NCBI GenBank assembly: GCA_009845505.1
Contig: VXZL01000637.1
Location: 1-5,844 of the forward strand
DNA: 5,844 nt
Direction of reading: 5' to 3'
Source of the DNA: Candidatus Poribacteria bacterium
Lineage (GTDB): Bacteria > Poribacteria > WGA-4E > WGA-3G
A program made the translations under genes and the position numbers. Under the pieces are notes generated by a model, which made no database searches, was not told the DNA's origin, and was given only the letters and a program-made list of their open reading frames with translations. Positions 1-5,246 of the stretch are shown in pieces; position 1 is the first letter of the stretch, and each line of letters starts with the position of its first letter.

Positions 1-63
1 CATGTGTACGTATTCTGTTTTGCATCCAGCCTTTTTGTAATATAAAACATGGAATACACCAAA

Positions 64-201
64 TCAGTAGCATTGATCCAAAAAATATAAAATCCCCTTT
101 ACATTCCGCTGCAACAGTACGCCGGTGAATATCAATATTAAACCAGCATCAAAGACGCTTTCTAAAGTTCTTTGAGAATTCGATAATATCTTGAATTTCA
201 T
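64..201 (-). CDS. possible 45-residue hypothetical protein
   Basis: This is an open frame of 45 codons starting at ATG (199-201) and ending at TGA (64-66). I do not recognise it. The start lies only 2 bases after the stop codon of the Trp-rich peptide gene at 204-335. It could therefore be translated by coupling, since no good ribosome binding site of its own is visible. The product begins with a polar, basic stretch (residues 1-15), has a hydrophobic segment at about residues 19-30 (AGLILIFTGVLL), then a basic QRNVKG loop and a second short hydrophobic patch (ILYFL). It could be a small membrane protein. An open frame of this length arises by chance often in AT-rich DNA, so the main support is the tight spacing to its neighbour and the membrane-like composition. 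Confidence 0.25.
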   Translation of the reverse strand: MKFKILSNSQRTLESVFDAGLILIFTGVLLQRNVKGILYFLDQCY

Positions 202-203
202 AT

Positions 204-335
204 TTACCACCACAGCCACCATTTGATTTTACGATGGGGGCCTTTTATTGACTTCAGATACTTAATTTTCAACACATAACAACCTATACAGGCTGCTAGA
301 AAAAGTATAGCACCGATTACTTTGAGAAATTCCAA
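204..335 (-). CDS. small single-helix membrane peptide with Trp-rich C-terminus (43 aa)
   Basis: This reading frame is preceded by a full AGGAGG ribosome binding site (346-351). The stop is TAA at 204-206, and an in-frame TAA at 354-356 limits the 5' end. Two starts are possible. ATG at 342-344 lies only 1 base from AGGAGG, which is too close. TTG at 333-335 lies 10 bases away and aligns with the GTG start of the similar peptide at 638-766, so I chose TTG; ATG would give 46 residues. From TTG the product has Glu2 and Lys5, a hydrophobic helix at about residues 6-22, a basic linker (residues 23-38) containing P33-H-R-K36, and the ending KWWLWW. LAAC at residues 13-16 resembles a lipobox, but the hydrophobic run continues past the Cys, so a membrane anchor is more likely. 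Function is unknown. Confidence 0.5.
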   Translation of the reverse strand: MEFLKVIGAILFLAACIGCYVLKIKYLKSIKGPHRKIKWWLWW

Positions 336-345
336 ATTTCTCATA

Positions 346-351
346 CCTCCT
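346..351 (-). promoter_or_regulatory. AGGAGG ribosome binding site of the Trp-rich peptide gene
   Basis: On the minus strand AGGAGG, preceded by A-rich sequence, is a near-perfect anti-16S match. It is the strongest such site in the window. It lies 1 base before an ATG and 10 bases before an in-frame TTG, so spacing favours TTG as the start. Its presence is a main reason to believe that this short frame is translated. Confidence 0.55.
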
Positions 352-437
352 TTTTAGAATATAATGCCTCCAATACCTTCGCGAAAATAATTGGTGAAAA
401 TGCGAAAATGTGGTGTGTAGAGTTTTTGTTATTTTTT

Positions 438-501
438 CGTAGGGGCGGGTCTCCCCACCCGAACTGACATTGCAGATGGTCGAAGGGACCTTGCCCCTAC
501 G
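438..501. repeat. 64-bp palindromic, cloverleaf-like intergenic element
   Basis: The ends are a perfect 9-bp inverted repeat, CGTAGGGGC (438-446) and GCCCCTACG (493-501). Inside are smaller stems: CGGGT/ACCCG (446-450 with 457-461), CTG/CAG (464-466 with 473-475) and GGTC/GACC (478-481 with 487-490). The element is GC-rich and sits in AT-rich DNA. It has no T-tract after either arm, so it is not a normal terminator, and I see no target-site duplication. It encodes nothing convincing. It looks like a dispersed REP- or MITE-like repeat; I recall similar GTAGGGGCGGGT-type repeats in poribacterial and cyanobacterial intergenic DNA. The remaining gap sequence on either side (352-437 and 502-596) shows nothing else I can support. 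Confidence 0.6.
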
Positions 502-596
502 GAGGAAAATACATAGTTCCTTGAAAACTCAACTTGTACGGGACACGAATTGTCTAAACCTTAGTAAGGAGTATGAGATTTCTTAAAAAGGTTCAG

Positions 597-616
597 AAAA
601 ATGAGGGGTTTCCTCA
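597..616 (-). terminator. probable Rho-independent terminator of the 1768-638 unit
   Basis: On the minus strand TGAGG (616-612), a 5-base loop and CCTCA (606-602) form a 5-bp stem followed directly by five T residues (601-597). It lies 21 bases past the stop codon of the 42-residue peptide gene, where the end of the transcription unit is expected. The stem is short, so termination may be partial. Confidence 0.45.
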
Positions 617-637
617 CATCACAACTGATTTAGGTCT

Positions 638-766
638 CTACCACCACCAGAACGCCCACCACCACCATTTCTTACGTTCCGGCGGCAGCCGCCGCCACTG
701 CCATATCCGCCAAGAATACATTCCTACGCAGAGAACACCTAAAATCAGGAGTTTCCACCATTCCAC
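638..766 (-). CDS. tryptophan-rich small membrane peptide (42 aa)
   Basis: The open frame runs from GTG (764-766) to TAG (638-640). The product has 12 tryptophans in 42 residues. It begins with the initiator, E-W-W-K, then a hydrophobic helix at about residues 6-18 (LLILGVLCVGMYS). A Trp- and Arg-containing segment, a basic loop with P29-E-R-K32, and an end of four Trp, Ala-Phe and three Trp follow. The 43-residue peptide at 204-335 has the same order of parts, including a P-x-R-K motif before the Trp run, which argues against chance. The start lies 13 bases after the stop of the 107-residue membrane protein and lacks a well-spaced binding site, so reinitiation after that gene is likely. It would be the last gene of the unit from the promoter at 1838-1866. 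Function is unknown; a membrane-interface peptide is an inference from composition. Confidence 0.5.
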   Translation of the reverse strand: MEWWKLLILGVLCVGMYSWRIWQWRRLPPERKKWWWWAFWWW

Positions 767-779
767 TGTTCATTAGTCA

Positions 780-1103
780 TCATCCTTTTACCAAATGTCT
801 TATGAGTAATATGGAGCTGACGAGGCTGAGAAACAGCACAAAATAGAAGGCACGGCGGAGGAAACGCGACTCCGGAAACTCCATTCTAAAAAGCAGCAAC
901 CGTAAAAACGCCATCCATATACTCGGCACCACCAAACAGAGATTCAGAATCGTATAGGCATCACCCAGGAAAAGGGTGATGAAAGCACCTGTGCAACATA
1001 CACCTATTGTACCGAAGAAAATAATTTGCGCTTTTTTTGAATGTCCGAAGTCAATCATCTGTTTTTTGACAGCTTCGCGTTTCCTTTGCAAATCGTCGTC
1101 CAT
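780..1103 (-). CDS. hypothetical three-helix membrane protein (107 aa)
   Basis: I do not recognise a family. The product has a charged N-terminus (residues 1-25, rich in Lys, Arg and Asp) and three hydrophobic segments at about residues 27-47, 51-72 and 85-102. A short polar turn separates the first two, and a basic loop (R-M-E-F-P-E-S-R-F-L-R-R, residues 73-84) separates the last two. The positive-inside rule suggests that the N-terminus and second loop are cytoplasmic. Cys36-Cys37 lie inside helix 1. The ATG at 1101-1103 has AGGA 7 bases upstream. The gene starts 17 bases after the stop of the 215-residue gene, so the two are almost certainly co-transcribed, and the Trp-rich peptide gene follows 13 bases later. 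That context suggests a small membrane complex or one protein with an accessory peptide, but this is inference. Confidence 0.8.
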   Translation of the reverse strand: MDDDLQRKREAVKKQMIDFGHSKKAQIIFFGTIGVCCTGAFITLFLGDAYTILNLCLVVPSIWMAFLRLLLFRMEFPESRFLRRAFYFVLFLSLVSSILLIRHLVKG

Positions 1104-1120
1104 GCAAAATTCCTATGGGT

Positions 1121-1768
1121 TTATCGGGATTTGAAACGATTCAAAATTTGCGTTATGCCTTCTGCTTCTTCGCCGCGCTGCATTCTTATTTCAAGGTGCG
1201 CGCTGGCAAGATAGCCTCGGTCTTTCCGTTTGTCAACGCCAACAATCGGCTTCGCTACGATTTGCATGTCTTCTGAGAGTTCTAACGTAAAATTTAGCAT
1301 GACGAAGTCGGGCAGCCATGCTGTCAGAATCTGGCAAACTTCTTGGGCAATCGGGGATGTTTCGGATTGCAGGTCGGTATCTTCGTTGAGAATGAACCGA
1401 ATTGCAGCAATTGCCCAATCCTGTATGAGTGTCCGAGCAATTTCGGCTTGTAGTGTCGCCCCAAGATCATCGTTCGCGTTGGCTTTTGTTGTTTTACAAG
1501 TTATCAGTCCGGTTTTAAGCCGTTTGAGCAATGCAACAATTTCTGGATACCTCTCTGCTTTTTTCGCGCGGTCTATAACAAATTCCAGATGCTCGGCTGT
1601 GACTCTGAATTCAAGGCGTTGCGGTGGGGACGCGTATTTCCTGCCTTTCCATTTTTCTTCTGCCTCAACCTCTTTTAGATGCTCAAAGAGAGCCTGCAAG
1701 TCCTTGAACTGGGCATTGTATTCTTCCTTGATACGGTAGCACTCTTCGAGAATGGGATCAGGTTTCAT
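1121..1768 (-). CDS. hypothetical protein with antitoxin-like N-terminal module (215 aa)
   Basis: ATG at 1766-1768 is preceded by GAGGT (1777-1781) at 8 bases, a good start. Residues 1-50 carry D4-P-I-L-E-E, a helical E-E-Y-N-A-Q-F-K-D-L segment, a Leu/Phe-rich helix and then K41-G-R-K-Y-A-S-P-P. This pattern resembles, from memory, short proteins of about 70-90 residues common in cyanobacteria and related metagenomes (D-P-I-x-E-E-x-R at the start, G-R-K-x-x-S-x-P-P at the end), often found beside toxin genes. Here the module is fused to about 165 further residues with no signature I know: mostly helical at 55-125, mixed hydrophobic around 145-180, and a charged C-terminus. No membrane segment or signal peptide is visible, so a cytoplasmic location is likely. 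It is the first gene after the promoter at 1838-1866, followed by the 107-residue membrane protein. No classical toxin is adjacent. Confidence 0.8.
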   Translation of the reverse strand: MKPDPILEECYRIKEEYNAQFKDLQALFEHLKEVEAEEKWKGRKYASPPQRLEFRVTAEHLEFVIDRAKKAERYPEIVALLKRLKTGLITCKTTKANANDDLGATLQAEIARTLIQDWAIAAIRFILNEDTDLQSETSPIAQEVCQILTAWLPDFVMLNFTLELSEDMQIVAKPIVGVDKRKDRGYLASAHLEIRMQRGEEAEGITQILNRFKSR

Positions 1769-1837
1769 CTTAGTTTACCTCAATGAGTTCTGCGGGTGTG
1801 CAAATAATCGCGGGTCGAAATAAGTAAAGATGTAGTT

Positions 1838-1866
1838 ATGCTACCCTAAATGTGGACGAATGTCAA
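1838..1866 (-). promoter_or_regulatory. sigma-70-type promoter for the 1768-638 unit
   Basis: On the minus strand a perfect TTGACA -35 box (1861-1866) is separated by 17 bases from TAGCAT (1838-1843), a 4-of-6 match to the -10 consensus. Transcription would start near position 1831, giving a leader of about 60 bases before the ATG at 1768. This is the best promoter in the window and marks the start of the three-gene unit. Confidence 0.6.
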
Positions 1867-1954
1867 GTTTTTTGCCGAGAGTTGTGTATTGGGAAAACAG
1901 AGCAAGAAGTGGCAGCACACGTGATTTTGTGCTACAGATTGAGAGGAGAGCGTT

Positions 1955-1977
1955 AGGCGAGGCACTTGACCTCGCCT
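1955..1977 (-). terminator. stem-loop downstream of the dioxygenase gene
   Basis: AGGCGAGG (1955-1962) and CCTCGCCT (1970-1977) form a perfect 8-bp GC-rich stem with a 7-base loop, 14 bases past the dioxygenase stop codon. No T-tract follows, so it may be a Rho-dependent or weak terminator, or a 3' stabilising hairpin. A weaker AGCACA/TGTGCT stem (1914-1919 with 1928-1933) lies just beyond. I see no gene in the gap 1769-1991. Confidence 0.4.
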
Positions 1978-1991
1978 TGAGAGATTAGAGC

Positions 1992-2918
1992 TTAAGCGTG
2001 TCGGGGTCCCATGGCATAGGCAGGATTATCGCCGAGGTTATCAATCAGCCAGCCGCGGAGCGGTACATCGTCCTCGGAGGGAACGTAGCGTCCGTTATTT
2101 CGGGTGGCGGCACCGAGGAGCTGCCGACGGATTGGACCGCACCGGTCGTAGAGTGCTTCAACGCTCATCTCGTCTTTTGGACGGATCCAGCGGTAGCCGT
2201 AACCGTAGAAGAGTGCTTTCCGAGTCATATCGGAGTGGTTCGGACTCCGGGAGTGCCAGAGTCTCCTATCAAACAACACGGCGGTTCCAGGCGCTACACA
2301 GACCGGCATCGCATCGTCAGGCACATCGTCTGCTGTCGCTTCGCGCGGGTCTCGTGCAATTTCAGCCATTGGAACGTCCATATCTGACAAATGACTGCCC
2401 GGACGGATATAGAAGTTACCGCGACCGGGTTCAGAGACATCGGTGAGGAAATACCCCACTTTCAGAGACAAACGCGGGCGTGGATTCGTCTCCAACTCGA
2501 TATTAACGCGTCCGCTGTCTTGATGCCATTCCAGCCAGCCTTCACCCGCTTCGGTGTCAGGTGCCGCGGGGGGTTTGACGTGCATGTGGGCATGGTAGAG
2601 GTAGATATTCCAACCCAAGATGCCCCAGACTTTCGGTAACGTCGTCGGTAGATCGACGAGATTTAAGAGTGCGTCATCGGCACCGAGGAAATCCGACCAG
2701 CCCCAGTGTGAACCCGGCGTTGCTCTGCCATTGGCAAGTGCTTTGTTATGCAAGGTATCTACAGCATTGATTAGCTGTTCGCGCATCTCTGTAGAGAGAG
2801 CGTTCGGGACGTATAGATACCCGTGTTCTTCAAAAAAGGTGCGTTCTTCTTCTGTGATGAGGTGGGCAAGGTATTTTTCAGGTGCAGCTTCCATGCCCAT
2901 ATTAAGAAGTTCCTTCAT
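1992..2918 (-). CDS. phytanoyl-CoA dioxygenase (PhyH) family protein, Fe(II)/2-oxoglutarate oxygenase (308 aa)
   Basis: This family hydroxylates a substrate using O2 and 2-oxoglutarate at a non-haem iron site in a double-stranded beta-helix. The iron facial triad is visible as H132-x-D134 in WHQDSGR and the distal H222 in LWHSRS. R233 is the likely 2-oxoglutarate carboxylate ligand. The family stretch GNFYIRPGSH is at residues 167-176. The open frame extends to 3119, but that extension overlaps the 3' end of the upstream gene. The true start is ATG at 2916-2918, with AAGGAG 7 bases upstream, and the 308-residue product fits the family's usual size. No signal peptide is seen, so it is likely cytoplasmic. 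The 79-bp gap to the isomerase gene upstream suggests one operon and perhaps a shared sugar- or small-molecule pathway. The substrate cannot be told from the sequence; the family also includes halogenases and ectoine hydroxylase. Confidence 0.9.
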   Translation of the reverse strand: MKELLNMGMEAAPEKYLAHLITEEERTFFEEHGYLYVPNALSTEMREQLINAVDTLHNKALANGRATPGSHWGWSDFLGADDALLNLVDLPTTLPKVWGILGWNIYLYHAHMHVKPPAAPDTEAGEGWLEWHQDSGRVNIELETNPRPRLSLKVGYFLTDVSEPGRGNFYIRPGSHLSDMDVPMAEIARDPREATADDVPDDAMPVCVAPGTAVLFDRRLWHSRSPNHSDMTRKALFYGYGYRWIRPKDEMSVEALYDRCGPIRRQLLGAATRNNGRYVPSEDDVPLRGWLIDNLGDNPAYAMGPRHA

Positions 2919-2925
2919 AGTGATT

Positions 2926-2931
2926 CTCCTT
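2926..2931 (-). promoter_or_regulatory. AAGGAG ribosome binding site fixing the dioxygenase start
   Basis: AAGGAG on the minus strand sits 7 bases before the ATG at 2916-2918. This site decides against the 67-codon longer frame starting at 3119, which has no comparable site and would overlap the upstream gene by about 120 bases. Confidence 0.75.
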
Positions 2932-2970
2932 AGCAGTGCTGTTGCCTGTTCTGAATAGTTGGATATATCG

Positions 2971-2985
2971 GGGGTTAAAAACCCC
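2971..2985. repeat. short perfect inverted repeat in the isomerase-dioxygenase gap
   Basis: GGGGTT (2971-2976) and AACCCC (2980-2985) form a 6-bp hairpin with a 3-base loop, flanked by a further CTCCCAC. It begins 12 bases after the isomerase stop codon. A tight hairpin inside an operon junction could reduce read-through or protect the upstream message. It also resembles, from memory, a dispersed GGGAGGGGTTTTTAACCCC-type intergenic element of poribacterial genomes. Confidence 0.45.
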
Positions 2986-2997
2986 TCCCACAACAAG

Positions 2998-3861
2998 TTA
3001 GCGTACGTACTGTGCCAGGTATTCGCGTGAGCGGCGCAGACCGTCAGATTCTGCTTCCCATGTTCGCCAATAGCGGTAATCTTCGAGTTCCACGCTAACG
3101 ATACCATCAAAACCTTCATCTTCTAAACGTTGAACGACTTTCAGCCAATCGACGATACCATCGCCCGGAATGGTATACCGCCACCAATCTTCACCGAACC
3201 CACGAGCATCACGGAAACTCGGTCCCAGATTACCGTGCAGATAGAGTGCTTCTTCGTCGAAGTCGGTATCTTTGCCGTGGACGTGTTTAACATAGGATGC
3301 GAATTCGTCAAGCGCGCGGAGGTAATCAATGCCGATTCTGACGAGATGGGACGGATCGTAGTTGATTCCCAAACCCGGAGAGGAACACACCTCGAACATC
3401 GCACGCCACATCTCTGGTGTGCAGCCGAGGGCAGGATAAGCAGGTCCGGGACCCGGCCACCCTTCAATCGCGATTGTCACGTCCTTAGATGCCGCAAACT
3501 CAGCGATCGGTGGGATAGTATCCTTCCAAATCTCAAAGTTTTTGGCGCGACCGAGACTTGCATCTTCGGGTACGAAGACACAGAACATGATATGCACATC
3601 GTTGTCAGCGGCGGCTTCGATAGCGTCCTTTGCTGCTGAAGCACCGGCTTTCTGCTTGGATTTCTTAGGGCTGAGTAGGTCTCGGACACCGGGGAGGTCC
3701 GCACTGCCGATCGCGAGACCGGCATCCCGCGCGGTTTGAACAATTCCGGGTGTAACTTCTCCAATATCAACGGCTTCAAACCCGTTGTCTGCACACCATT
3801 TACAGAAATCTGCAAAAGGCAGTTGACGGGCTGTGCCGGGGATACGTAATCCTATTTTCAT
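2998..3861 (-). CDS. sugar phosphate isomerase/epimerase-like TIM-barrel protein (287 aa)
   Basis: This is a xylose isomerase-like TIM barrel of the family that includes hydroxypyruvate isomerase, inosose dehydratase, tagatose epimerases and endonuclease IV. Expected metal ligands appear in order at strand ends: E133 (IAIEGWPG), D169 with H172 (NYDPSHL), H195 (KHVHGKD) and E258 (VSVELED). The G-D-G-I-V-D-W motif (233-239) and the repeating alpha/beta pattern also fit. The length is typical. ATG at 3859-3861 has GGAG 5 bases upstream. There is no signal peptide, so a cytoplasmic sugar or polyol enzyme is likely; the exact substrate is not determinable. A dioxygenase family gene follows after 79 bp, probably co-transcribed. 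The 143-bp gap upstream (3862-4004) holds only the heptamer array and no promoter I would defend. Confidence 0.9.
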   Translation of the reverse strand: MKIGLRIPGTARQLPFADFCKWCADNGFEAVDIGEVTPGIVQTARDAGLAIGSADLPGVRDLLSPKKSKQKAGASAAKDAIEAAADNDVHIMFCVFVPEDASLGRAKNFEIWKDTIPPIAEFAASKDVTIAIEGWPGPGPAYPALGCTPEMWRAMFEVCSSPGLGINYDPSHLVRIGIDYLRALDEFASYVKHVHGKDTDFDEEALYLHGNLGPSFRDARGFGEDWWRYTIPGDGIVDWLKVVQRLEDEGFDGIVSVELEDYRYWRTWEAESDGLRRSREYLAQYVR

Positions 3862-3966
3862 AGTCTCTCCAATATATCATCGATTATCAATTAACGCATT
3901 TCTACAAAAAATTGTTTCCGCTGGTGTAAAACAAGCCTTGGTAAATTGTTACAGAAACTCTTTTAA

Positions 3967-4001
3967 CTGACAACCAACAACCAACAACTAACAACTAACA
4001 A
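3967..4001. repeat. tandem heptamer array downstream of the radical SAM gene
   Basis: Five consecutive 7-base units follow the plus-strand consensus CYAACAA: one CTGACAA, two CCAACAA and two CTAACAA, with a partial CC at the end. The array stops 3 bases from the radical SAM stop codon (4005-4007). Short heptamer arrays of this kind are known in cyanobacteria and others as short tandemly repeated sequences. The first four positions match those of the larger array at 5247-5358. Confidence 0.75.
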
Positions 4002-4004
4002 CCA

Positions 4005-5225
4005 TTAAAACCCCATGAGTCCACAGCAGCGACGGCAGACAGGCATCGGTCCATCATTACTCACGGACTGCCGGAACTTCATCGCCTTCTGGTTGTTCCA
4101 CATATCGACAGCCTTATCTGTTTTGATATTGCCGATGATGTAGTCATGATAATCGCGGCAGAGGCTCACATCGCCGTTGCTGTCAATCTCCATCGTCATA
4201 TAGATACTAACACACTGGTTATAACCGAAGGTCTGCTGGTGGTCGGTATAATACCGTTGAATTTCGCCACGTGTATTGAGGCGCGGCATCATGATAGGCG
4301 GACATTTCTGCTGTTTTTCGGAAAGGCTTTCCATCTCTTCAAATCTGTCAAGAATGACCCCATGGTCGAAGTCCTTCCACGTCCCTATCCAACCGTAATG
4401 GGTTTGTGGCTTAAAACCGAAACGGTTCTCAAAGTCTTCCGTGTGTTCCTGTGCCGATTCCGAGTCTATCCACCATGTCAGATAGAAGATCTGCGCATCA
4501 GCGTATTGGCTCGTGAACTTGTAGAGGTCTACAACAACGTCAATGTTATACATCGTAACGCAGCTGAGCGGAATAATATAAGGAAACTTGACATTCCGCT
4601 TCTCTTTTTCTGCGCTGAGTATTTCTAACGCAGCCTTGACATCTTTAAAGTTGTCGTAGTTTGCGGTTAGACCCGGACGTTGTGTATTGTGAATTTCCTC
4701 ATTCGGTCCATCAACGCTCAAGTAGATAATTTTACAGGTTTCCAAAATATCTTCAGCGCGTCTGGCGATGTGTGTCGCGTTGCTAACGAGTGATATCGGC
4801 ATTCCACGATCCTTGATGTAGTGCATCAATTCGATGATGTCAGGGTAAAGCATCGGTTCGCCACCCCAGATGTACCACACAGGAGACCAGCCTTCATCCA
4901 CAATCTGGTCCACGAGGTCTTTATAGACTTCGACTGGGACCTCGCGCTGCTTGAGCTCTTTCATGGATTTTCCGAGGAGGTAGCCGTTATCGCCCCATTG
5001 TCCGCAGGAATGGCAACGGAGGTTACACATATCGGTAATGCGGAGACTCACCAGTTGGATAGCGTCGCCTCTACCGTGTTTTGCGCCGAGCGGATGTCGC
5101 CAGTTGAAACTTTCCTTAGCGAGTTGGTAGCGCGCGAACTTCCTGGAGGTATCCCAATCTTCCGATATAGCACTCGAAAGTTCATTGATAAAAAATCGTG
5201 GTGAAATTCGGCTACGTAGTGCCAT
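4005..5225 (-). CDS. radical SAM protein with short SPASM/Twitch-like C-terminal domain (406 aa)
   Basis: The radical SAM core shows the cluster-binding C67-x3-C71-x2-C74 (CNLRCHSC), the SAM-contacting GGEP at 121-124, SNAT (148-151) and LSVDGP (169-174). A C-terminal auxiliary-cluster region follows: C338, twelve residues, G351, four residues and C356, which fits the SPASM pattern CX9-15GX4C. C397-x2-C400 comes after, with an extra C401, and the protein ends six residues past C400. The later CX5CX3C part of a full SPASM domain is missing, so one auxiliary 4Fe-4S cluster is expected. Residues 1-58 are a polar N-terminal extension of unknown role. Such enzymes often modify peptides or maturate enzymes, but the substrate is unknown and no precursor peptide gene is adjacent. 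ATG at 5223-5225 has AGGAG at 5 bases. Heptamer arrays flank both ends of the gene. Confidence 0.92.
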   Translation of the reverse strand: MALRSRISPRFFINELSSAISEDWDTSRKFARYQLAKESFNWRHPLGAKHGRGDAIQLVSLRITDMCNLRCHSCGQWGDNGYLLGKSMKELKQREVPVEVYKDLVDQIVDEGWSPVWYIWGGEPMLYPDIIELMHYIKDRGMPISLVSNATHIARRAEDILETCKIIYLSVDGPNEEIHNTQRPGLTANYDNFKDVKAALEILSAEKEKRNVKFPYIIPLSCVTMYNIDVVVDLYKFTSQYADAQIFYLTWWIDSESAQEHTEDFENRFGFKPQTHYGWIGTWKDFDHGVILDRFEEMESLSEKQQKCPPIMMPRLNTRGEIQRYYTDHQQTFGYNQCVSIYMTMEIDSNGDVSLCRDYHDYIIGNIKTDKAVDMWNNQKAMKFRQSVSNDGPMPVCRRCCGLMGF

Positions 5226-5246
5226 TAATTCTCCTTTTTTTCTCGC

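Noticed and set aside
1..50. Possible start of a minus-strand gene running off the left edge (ATG at 48-50)
   Set aside because: Only 16 codons are visible, with no ribosome binding site and no recognisable motif.
678..773. Alternative minus-strand frame from ATG at 773 (about 32 residues) with a plausible AAGGA site
   Set aside because: The product is Ala-rich without a clear segment pattern and has no counterpart elsewhere in the window, unlike the overlapping Trp-rich frame.
573..776. 67-residue His-rich plus-strand frame
   Set aside because: Its His and Pro runs are the antisense of TGG-rich codons in the Trp-rich peptide gene; the product looks unlike a folded protein and the ATG is only 1 base from the AAGGAG.
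649..780. Gly-rich minus-strand reading (GGYGSGGG, GGGGRSGGG) resembling the tail of an RNA-binding protein
   Set aside because: The frame from ATG at 780 has three stops before the Gly-rich part, and no RNA-binding domain lies upstream. The same bases read in the next frame give the open Trp-rich peptide.
1230..1739. 169-residue plus-strand frame opposite the 215-residue gene
   Set aside because: It is antisense to a gene with a good promoter and ribosome binding site, and its Ser/Arg/Cys-rich product shows no domain pattern.
2919..3119. 67-codon N-terminal extension of the dioxygenase
   Set aside because: It overlaps the isomerase 3' end, has no ribosome binding site and lacks family similarity; the ATG at 2918 has a strong AAGGAG.
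3130..3815. Plus- and minus-strand frames inside the isomerase gene
   Set aside because: They are shadows of a gene with clear metal-ligand motifs in the correct frame.
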